Positions 58,637-64,000 of a stretch of DNA of 64,000 bases are shown in pieces. The position numbers and the translations under genes were made by a program. Source of the DNA: Synechococcus sp. UW179A (GTDB taxonomy: Bacteria; Cyanobacteriota; Cyanobacteriia; PCC-6307; Cyanobiaceae); NCBI RefSeq assembly GCF_900473965.1, contig NZ_UCNJ01000002.1, forward strand, positions 186,001 to 250,000. The letters run 5' to 3'. The notes under the pieces were generated by a model that saw only the letters and a list, made by a program, of their open reading frames with translations, did no database searches and was not told where the DNA came from. Within the stretch, counting starts at the first letter, position 1. Each line of letters opens with the position of its first letter.

Positions 58637-59496
58637 GCCATCAGCAACAACAGGCTGCGGGTCACCTTGGCTGCCAAAACGCTGCTGCTGCCACTGGGGT
58701 CTAGTTGAGGAGCCAGTTCAACAACATCGGCTCCGACCAGGTTGTGGTGCTGTAACTCGCTCACCAGTTCGGCGAAGTGTTGCCAGAGAAAGCCTCCTGG
58801 TTCAGGGGTCCCTGTGCCAGGCATCACGGCCGGGTCAAACCAGTCAAGGTCAACTGTCAGATAAAGCGGCTGGCCGCGCAAATTCTGTAAACGGGAGACC
58901 ATCTGATCGAAGGGGACCAGGCGGTTGCTGCTGCGCAGTTCTGAGAATTCCTCCTTGGTGCCGCTGCGAATGGCGATCTGCAGCAGCTCTCTACTGGGAA
59001 GCACCTCCAGGCAGCGCCGCATGGCGCAGGCGTGGCTGTGGCGAGATCCCAGCCATTCATGGCGGAGATCTGCGTGGGCATCCAGCTGCACCAGCGCCAG
59101 ATTCGGATGTCGTTCGGCGACAGCGGCGACAGCTCCGGAGCTGATGGAGTGTTCACCACCCAGCATCAAGGGCTTGAGCTGCAAGTCCATGGCGTGGATC
59201 GTGGCCTTGTGAACGGCCTCCACGACGGGTTCAGCGGCGCCAAAAGGGATCTCGACCGCTCCAAGGTCGGCGTAGGCCATGGTCTCGAGGTCAAGGTCAA
59301 GCTGGGGGCAGTAGGTCTCAAGGCCAGTACTCACATCCCGTACCGCTGCGGGTCCAAAACGGGTGCCTGGCCTGAAGGATGTTGTGCCGTCGTAGGGCAC
59401 GCCGAACAGGCCCACTTTGCAGCCGTTCGGATCCCGGCTCGCGCCCATGTAGACCGCTCCCTCCTGGTCAAACAGTGAATGGCCCGGGATGTTCAC
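58630..59496 (-). CDS. speB: Agmatinase / ureohydrolase
   Basis: The 288-residue protein has the two manganese-site motifs of ureohydrolases: [11 protein letters not shown] and [21 protein letters not shown], with GGEHSIS before them. Agmatinase splits agmatine to putrescine and urea. It overlaps speE by four bases, which supports polyamine synthesis. The urea released could feed the urease encoded in this window. Guanidine hydrolase, a relative in cyanobacteria, is less likely given this neighbour. Confidence 0.9.
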   Translation of the reverse strand: MNIPGHSLFDQEGAVYMGASRDPNGCKVGLFGVPYDGTTSFRPGTRFGPAAVRDVSTGLETYCPQLDLDLETMAYADLGAVEIPFGAAEPVVEAVHKATIHAMDLQLKPLMLGGEHSISSGAVAAVAERHPNLALVQLDAHADLRHEWLGSRHSHACAMRRCLEVLPSRELLQIAIRSGTKEEFSELRSSNRLVPFDQMVSRLQNLRGQPLYLTVDLDWFDPAVMPGTGTPEPGGFLWQHFAELVSELQHHNLVGADVVELAPQLDPSGSSSVLAAKVTRSLLLLMAQ

Positions 59497-60356
59497 GCCA
59501 ATAGCTCCCGTTCGATGAAGGCAGGTATCGCTTCAAAGGCACCGGATTGCCAGCGTGTGCTCCAGATCTCGCAGCCTGCGGCGATGGTGGCCGCCCGCTC
59601 CGCGACGGCTTTGCGGTAGCGCGGGCCTTCCACCGCAGCGAAAGTCCAGCTCCACCAGCCGCTGGGATACATCGGCACCCAGCCGTAGAGGGGGTCGGCA
59701 TGGTCGAACACATCCCTCAGCAGGCGAACAATGTCGATGTGGACCTGCCGAAAGGCTTCGGGCGACTCGCTTTGGGTGGCGAAGACGCCCCCCGGCCTGA
59801 GGATGCGCCGGCAGTGCTCGAAGAAGCTGCGGTTGAACAGACCCTCAGCTGGACCTGCCGGATCGGAGCCGTCCACGATCACCACGTCGTAGCTGGCGTC
59901 GGTGCACTCCGCTGCCCAGGCAATGCCATCTCCCACAGTCAGGTGAAAGCGCGGGTCCTGCCAGCAACCTCCGCCAATTGAAGCCAGATGCTTCTGGCTG
60001 AGTTCCACCACCCGGCCATCGATCTCCACCATGTCGAGATGTCGCACGCCCGGATAGCGAAGGCATTCGCGAGCTGTGCCGCCGTCGCCACCGCCGATGA
60101 CCAGGATGCTTTCAATGGCCGCGGCACTGCAAAGAGCCGGATGCACCAGTGCTTCGTGGTAGTGCCTTTCCTGGTGCTCGGCGGTCATCCAGCAACCGTC
60201 CAGCAGCAAGCCTCTGCCATAGCGCTCGCTCTCGATCACGGTGATGCGCTGGAAGCTGCTCAGTTCATCCACTAGCACCTGCCCAGTGAGCCCATAACGA
60301 ACCCCTTCATGGTGTTCATCGATCCAGCCGCCGCTGGCCGGGGATGCCTTGGTCAT
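59493..60356 (-). CDS. speE: Spermidine (polyamine) synthase
   Basis: The 287-residue aminopropyltransferase has the decarboxylated-SAM site [18 protein letters not shown] near residues 84-101, [17 protein letters not shown] and the catalytic region [16 protein letters not shown]. It adds an aminopropyl group to putrescine or a relative. A perfect 14-bp hairpin stands 37 bases upstream of its start. Confidence 0.93.
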   Translation of the reverse strand: MTKASPASGGWIDEHHEGVRYGLTGQVLVDELSSFQRITVIESERYGRGLLLDGCWMTAEHQERHYHEALVHPALCSAAAIESILVIGGGDGGTARECLRYPGVRHLDMVEIDGRVVELSQKHLASIGGGCWQDPRFHLTVGDGIAWAAECTDASYDVVIVDGSDPAGPAEGLFNRSFFEHCRRILRPGGVFATQSESPEAFRQVHIDIVRLLRDVFDHADPLYGWVPMYPSGWWSWTFAAVEGPRYRKAVAERAATIAAGCEIWSTRWQSGAFEAIPAFIERELLA

Positions 60357-60393
60357 GAAGGTGGTGGTGGAATCCTTCCTCCAGCTAAGAACA

Positions 60394-60425
60394 GCGTTGG
60401 CTCAGCGTTTGCGCTGAGCCAACGC
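60394..60425. other. Perfect 14-bp hairpin between speE and arfB
   Basis: GCGTTGGCTCAGCG (60394-60407) pairs with CGCTGAGCCAACGC (60412-60425) around TTTG. The two flanking genes point away from it, so it cannot be a terminator for either. If transcribed it would form a stable leader structure of speE. Confidence 0.6.
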
Positions 60426-60466
60426 AGACTGCTGATACCACTCCTATTGCTCGTCGGGGTCGGAGC

Positions 60467-60901
60467 GTGATTCAGGATCTGCCGATCAATGACCGTTTGG
60501 TGATCCCAGCCGCTGAGCTGCAGTGGCGGTTTTCCAGGTCCTCTGGTCCGGGTGGGCAGGCTGTGAACACCACCGACTCCAGAGTGGAGTTGCGATTTGA
60601 CCTGGAGAGTTCCAAGGCCCTTGGTCCCTTTCGCAAGGCCCGCTTGCGTGAGCAATTGGCGTCGCGCCTGGAGGGAAATTGCCTGCGGGTGGTTGCGGCT
60701 GAGGAGCGTTCGCAGTGGCAGAACCGTCAGAGAGCTATGGCGCGACTGGCCGATTTGTTGAGGGAGGGGCTTAAGCCGCCTCCGCCGAAGCGCAGGCCCA
60801 CCCGTCCGGGCCGTGCTGCAGTCAAACGAAGACTTGAGGCCAAAGGCAGGCGCAGCGAACTCAAACGTCGCCGCCAAGGCAGGCCTTCATTGGATGACTA
60901 G
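60467..60901 (+). CDS. arfB: ArfB-type ribosome-rescue peptidyl-tRNA hydrolase
   Basis: The 144-residue protein has the release-factor GGQ motif in SSGPGGQAVNTTDSRVEL and a basic C-terminal tail (KRRLEAKGRRSELKRRRQGR). The tail enters the mRNA channel of stalled ribosomes in ArfB. It frees ribosomes stuck on mRNAs without stop codons. Confidence 0.92.
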   Translation: MIQDLPINDRLVIPAAELQWRFSRSSGPGGQAVNTTDSRVELRFDLESSKALGPFRKARLREQLASRLEGNCLRVVAAEERSQWQNRQRAMARLADLLREGLKPPPPKRRPTRPGRAAVKRRLEAKGRRSELKRRRQGRPSLDD

Positions 60902-60920
60902 GGGTTGGTCCAGATGGATT

Positions 60921-60947
60921 GCTTGGTTAAGATTGGGTTAACCAAGC
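60921..60947. other. Inverted repeat between arfB and small ORF
   Basis: GCTTGGTTAA (60921-60930) pairs with TTAACCAAGC (60938-60947), a 10-bp stem with a 7-base loop. It may be the arfB terminator or an operator for the small gene 19 bases on. Confidence 0.45.
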
Positions 60948-60965
60948 TGTCTTGGAGGTGGATGA

Positions 60966-61142
60966 ATGAATCAATCACATGATCACCACCCCTCAGCCGA
61001 ATTGGTCAACCTGATGCGTCTGGAAGAAGGGGCGCGTAGCTGCACAACCCGTGATCAGGCGCGTGCCTTCATCCGCGAAGCCGACCAGGTCAAGCGTCAT
61101 CTCTGGGGCACAACGGAAGGCACGATTGCCGCTCACGACTGA
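60966..61142 (+). CDS. Small protein, 58 aa, unknown function
   Basis: The ORF starts MNQSHDHHPSAELVNLMRLE and ends in TTEGTIAAHD. A strong ribosome binding site, GGAGG at 60954-60958, stands seven bases before the ATG and decides the start. The product is soluble and charged, with a likely helix pair (ELVNLMRLEEGARSC and ARAFIREADQVKRHLW). No family is recognised. Confidence 0.65.
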   Translation: MNQSHDHHPSAELVNLMRLEEGARSCTTRDQARAFIREADQVKRHLWGTTEGTIAAHD

Positions 61143-61196
61143 TCCAGGCCTCCAAGCTGATTTCTGTCTACGGTCCGCGCAACATCGCTGATCAAT

Positions 61197-61937
61197 GTGC
61201 AAGTACGCAAGGACACTGTTGGGCTGACCGTCGACAAAAGCCTGATGCGTCTGCACGTTGTGCGGCCCCAGAGCGATGGTTGCTGGCCGGGCATCCTTTT
61301 TTATTCGGATATCTATCAGCTCGGTGCGCCGATCACCCGTCTTGCTGATCGGCTTGCCAGCTATGGCTATTTGGTCGCTGCGCCGGAGATTTTTCATCGC
61401 CGTGAGCCGATCGGCTCGGTGATCGAGCCTGATCCCATCGGCCGATTGCGAGGCAACGACAATGCTGCAAACACGTCTATCGCTGCCTATGACTCCGACG
61501 CAGCGGCGGCATTGGCCTGGCTGTCGGAGAATGCTGATGTGGATGCCCGGCGTCTGGGAGCCGTTGGCTTCTGCCTCGGAGGTCATCTTGCTTTTCGTGC
61601 TGCGCTCCTGCCTCAGGTCAGGGCCAGTGTCTGCATCTATCCCACTGGACTTCAGGACGGCAAGCTCGGTTTTGAAGCAGCTGATTCATTGCAACGGGCT
61701 GCTGAGATCCAGGGAGCCCTGCTCACGATCTTCGGCAGTCTCGATCCCCATGTCCCTCGCGAAGCCAGGACACTGATCCTTGCGACGCTCGCGGCTATCC
61801 CTCAGCTGCGGCACCAATCCATTCTTTATGAGGCGAACCACACCTTTATGCGCGATGACGGCGAGCGCTGGGATCCGCAGTGCGCTGATCAGGCATGGGC
61901 AGAGCTAACTGGTTTCTTAGAAAGGGAACTGAGCTGA
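61197..61937 (+). CDS. Dienelactone hydrolase family protein
   Basis: The 246-residue alpha/beta hydrolase has the nucleophile motif GFCLGGHLAF (Cys in the dienelactone hydrolase manner), an Asp in FGSLDPHVP and a His in EANHTFMRDDGERWDP. The natural substrate is unknown. Translation is taken from a GTG. It ends directly against the convergent mazG stop with no gap. Confidence 0.85.
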   Translation: MQVRKDTVGLTVDKSLMRLHVVRPQSDGCWPGILFYSDIYQLGAPITRLADRLASYGYLVAAPEIFHRREPIGSVIEPDPIGRLRGNDNAANTSIAAYDSDAAAALAWLSENADVDARRLGAVGFCLGGHLAFRAALLPQVRASVCIYPTGLQDGKLGFEAADSLQRAAEIQGALLTIFGSLDPHVPREARTLILATLAAIPQLRHQSILYEANHTFMRDDGERWDPQCADQAWAELTGFLERELS

Positions 61938-62792
61938 TTAGGTTCCCTGATCTTGAGACGCGCACTCGCGCTGGATGGCTTGTTTGGCCTGCTGCCAAAG
62001 CCCCTCCAGTTCCTGGATGCTATGGCCGTGGAGATCACCGCCCAAGGCTGCTTCGACCCTTGAAAAGCGAGCCAGGAAGCGTTGATTGGTTCCTGCCAGT
62101 CCTTCCTCCGGGCTGATCTCACACCAGCGAGCCACATTCACCAGGGTGAACAACACATCCCCAAGCTCCTCCTGGGCATGGGCCCTGTCGCCTGAGGCAA
62201 TGGCTTCTTTGAGCTCTTCGAGCTCTTCGTTCACCTTGCTCCAGACACCGGTCATGTCCGCCCATTCGAAGCCGGCCTTTGCGGCTTTTTTGGAGATGGT
62301 CATCGCCCCAGAGAGGGCCGGCTGTCCACGCACCTTGCCGGCGAGCTGATCGCTGAGCGGAGAGGCCGAGATTGCAGCAGCTTTTGTTTCTGCTCGTTCC
62401 TGCGCTTTGATGGCCTCCCAGCTGATGCGAACAGCTGCGCTGTCGCGCACTTCGGCATTAGCGAAAACATGGGGATGGCGGCGAATCAGTTTCTCGCTGA
62501 TGCCGGCTGCCACAGCATTCAGATCGAATCGCTCGTCTTCCTCGGCGATGCGGGCATGAAGCACCACCTGCAACAGCAGGTCACCGAGCTCCTCCTTCAA
62601 ATGCTTGTCATCGCCATGACGGATGGCATCGGCCACCTCATGGGCTTCCTCCAGCACATAGGGGATGAGTGACTGGTGGGTCTGTTCCAGATCCCAGGGG
62701 CAGCCTTCTTCTGGATCACGTAACCGTGCCACTAAGGCCTCCAGCCGGCGCAGGGGGTCCTGGTGCTGGGTCACTTCGGAGCCTGAGGCCAT
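61938..62792 (-). CDS. mazG: Nucleoside triphosphate pyrophosphohydrolase
   Basis: The 284-residue protein has two MazG domains. The first has the metal-binding motifs EEAHEVADAI and LKEELGDLLLQVVLHARIAEE; the second has KVNEELEELKEAI and AQEELGDVLFTLVNVAR. It removes pyrophosphate from non-standard or excess NTPs. Confidence 0.94.
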   Translation of the reverse strand: MASGSEVTQHQDPLRRLEALVARLRDPEEGCPWDLEQTHQSLIPYVLEEAHEVADAIRHGDDKHLKEELGDLLLQVVLHARIAEEDERFDLNAVAAGISEKLIRRHPHVFANAEVRDSAAVRISWEAIKAQERAETKAAAISASPLSDQLAGKVRGQPALSGAMTISKKAAKAGFEWADMTGVWSKVNEELEELKEAIASGDRAHAQEELGDVLFTLVNVARWCEISPEEGLAGTNQRFLARFSRVEAALGGDLHGHSIQELEGLWQQAKQAIQRECASQDQGT

Positions 62793-62821
62793 GGAAACCG
62801 TGCACGCTTGTGGTCACCTTC

Positions 62822-63334
62822 TCACCGACGTCGATGCCTGCGCCAGGATTTTGACCACTCCGCAGGCAGTGGATCCCCATCCAGAATCAGATGCAGCCAC
62901 ACGCTGCTTTCCAGACCCATCAGGACGCCGATCCAAGTCCGGGGATGTTCTCTCAATGCTGAAAGCAGGTCTGGCCATGCCTGGGATGGGGTTGGAATGG
63001 CAGGGGACAACAGCGATGCAGTGGCTGTCCAGATCAGCAGTATCAGGGCTGACAGCCATGCCAAGCGCAGTGTCATGCCGATCAGGGGGCCGTGGGATAA
63101 GAGCGATCGATGCGGAAGCAGTCGCCGATAGGGCCACCAGATCGCACTCAGCACCCCCCAGCGCCTGAGGGCGGTCGAGCGCACGTCAAGGTCCGGTGAC
63201 AGCCATAGGCCTCCAACCAGGAAGGCCAGCGCCGTTAGAGCACCGTTGATCCATCCCAGCCACCAGCTCGTGAGCAGGCCAATGGGCAGGAACCAGGCCA
63301 AGGTGGCCCGGTCATGGTCTCGGCCTGAGGCCAC
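62822..63334 (-). CDS. DUF2227 metal-binding membrane protein
   Basis: The protein has several membrane segments and the family features ASGRDHDRATL, WLSPDLDVRS, LLPHRSLLSHGP and HLILDGD, which contain His/Asp residues thought to bind metal. The GTG at 63334 gives the usual family start (ASGRDHDR). A longer frame from a GTG at 63388 runs to within three bases of the tRNA gene and is less likely. Function is unknown. Confidence 0.8.
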   Translation of the reverse strand: MASGRDHDRATLAWFLPIGLLTSWWLGWINGALTALAFLVGGLWLSPDLDVRSTALRRWGVLSAIWWPYRRLLPHRSLLSHGPLIGMTLRLAWLSALILLIWTATASLLSPAIPTPSQAWPDLLSALREHPRTWIGVLMGLESSVWLHLILDGDPLPAEWSKSWRRHRRR

Positions 63335-63390
63335 ATCAATTGGTGTTGAGCTGTTCCAGCCTGCCTCGATCAGGCAGAATCGGCTCACCG

Positions 63391-63461
63391 GGCGATTAGC
63401 TCAGCGGTAGAGCACCTCCCTTACAAGGAGATTGTCACAGGTTCGATCCCCGTATCGCCCA
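63391..63461 (+). tRNA. trnV-UAC: tRNA-Val (UAC anticodon)
   Basis: The acceptor strands GGGCGAT and ATCGCCC pair at the ends. The D arm GCTCAGCGGTAGAGC, anticodon loop around CTTACAA (anticodon TAC) and T arm with GGTTCGATCC are present. No CCA is encoded. Exact ends are good to about one base. Confidence 0.9.
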
Positions 63462-63868
63462 TCCCGGACCACCACTCTTGAATGCCGTTCAGAACTGGCT
63501 TTTGAGAGTTTTTGTTACTGACTGCCCACAGCTCAGGGCGGGCGTCACATTGCGAGCACTCATAAGGATGCTCACTGAACTGGACCGGATGCCTGAATCG
63601 TCAGGCCTGAGCGATTCGCTGGTGATCATCCTCCAGAAGGCCGCACTGCTGGTGACCCAGCTGCTCTCGAGGTTGCGATGACAAAACTGCAATGGACAGA
63701 TAAAAAAAGAGGAGGGCCCCACCCTCCTCAGCTCGACGCGTCTTCGGATTTCCCGTCCTCAGACGAGCTAACAGTGCAGTACGGCGACCAGATACTTCGT
63801 AGTTATAAATACCTAGGTGAGCGTGTCCTCACTTTGGGAAAGCATGGGATTAGGGGCTTCTCCGATGA
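63462..63868. other. Intergenic region with possible small RNA
   Basis: A TTG-started 67-codon rightward frame (63478-63681) is open but has no recognised family. On the left strand a terminator lies at 63709-63729 with no protein gene before it, which suggests a short RNA transcribed from about 63800. Confidence 0.4.
63709..63729 (-). terminator. Leftward rho-independent terminator
   Basis: GAGGAGGG (63709-63716) pairs with CCCTCCTC (63722-63729). On the left strand the stem is followed by TTTTTTT. It has no obvious protein-coding gene to terminate. Confidence 0.7.
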
Positions 63869-64000
63869 ATGCCCCTCGGCGGATGGGACCACGCCGACGC
63901 GCTGCGTGGCCAGTCGACCAATCTGGTGTTGGGGCATGAATTCGCCTCTGCCCAGCAGGACCGTCTGCAGGAAGCCCTCGAGGGTGCTGTTTGGCCAATG
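63869..64000 (+). CDS. Start of an unidentified gene, cut by window end
   Basis: An ATG at 63869, directly after an in-frame stop codon, opens a frame that runs to the window end. It gives 44 residues beginning MPLGGWDHADALRGQSTNLV and continuing HEFASAQQDRLQEALEGAV. Composition is like a soluble protein. The family cannot be told from this part. Confidence 0.55.
   Translation, partial: MPLGGWDHADALRGQSTNLVLGHEFASAQQDRLQEALEGAVWPM

Noticed and set aside
63740-63790. On the left strand a CTGAGGA segment, a short stem and a GAA resemble a hammerhead ribozyme core.
   Set aside because: The third stem would be a bare palindrome without a loop and the conserved A after GAA is missing, so the match is most likely chance.

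Overview
The window is a stretch of chromosome from a marine picocyanobacterium, most likely a marine Synechococcus. This is inferred from the gene content and order: ferredoxin-type nitrate reductase with an NrtP permease, a split urease cluster beside a Urt urea ABC transporter, glucosylglycerate genes, and picocyanobacterial families such as DUF1830 and DUF4278. Genes are packed tightly, with many 4-base start/stop overlaps and several convergent pairs with no gap.

Region 1 (1-9344) is nitrate assimilation and molybdenum cofactor: narB (3' end outside the window), nrtP, mobA, moaA and a cupin gene. A low-GC insert (about 5700-8320) holds a DUF5672 glycosyltransferase-like gene and a frameshifted glycosyltransferase. 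It is bounded on its right by a second, decayed copy of the mobA/moaA 3' region. Region 2 (9332-12662) is a transglutaminase / alpha-E / circularly permuted ATP-grasp operon. Region 3 (13659-20734) is an unusual gene set: an SSS-family symporter between two tiny membrane ORFs, then an aspartate-carbamoyltransferase-like enzyme, an AsnB-type amidotransferase, an M20 carbamoylase-like hydrolase and a DUF1028 protein. A perfect GTA-N8-TAC site lies upstream. This is the best candidate here for an undescribed pathway.

Region 4 (21170-35727) covers reduced-nitrogen compounds: urease (ureDABC leftward, ureEFG rightward), the urea ABC transporter urtABCDE, and two unrelated formamidases (AmiF-type and FmdA) with an FmdB zinc ribbon. 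Region 5 (35975-41579) has small picocyanobacterial proteins and a glucosylglycerate module (GpgS, a GH13 phosphorylase-like enzyme, GpgP), a nitrogen-free osmolyte that suits an organism short of nitrogen.

Region 6 (41594-64000) is mostly housekeeping: folate pABA branch, queuosine precursor genes, CTP synthase, Dps, a group 2 sigma factor, AspRS, GcvT, polyamine genes, ArfB, MazG and tRNA-Val. It also holds a four-gene secretion operon (M23 peptidase, PPIase, ABC exporter with a cyclic-nucleotide-like domain, HlyD adaptor), which converges on a periplasmic ecotin gene.

A family of 14-base sites resembling NtcA boxes (GT-N10-AC, often close to GTAGYCRWTGYWAC) recurs upstream of the nitrogen genes and suggests a shared nitrogen regulon. 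No rRNA, CRISPR array or intact insertion sequence was seen.
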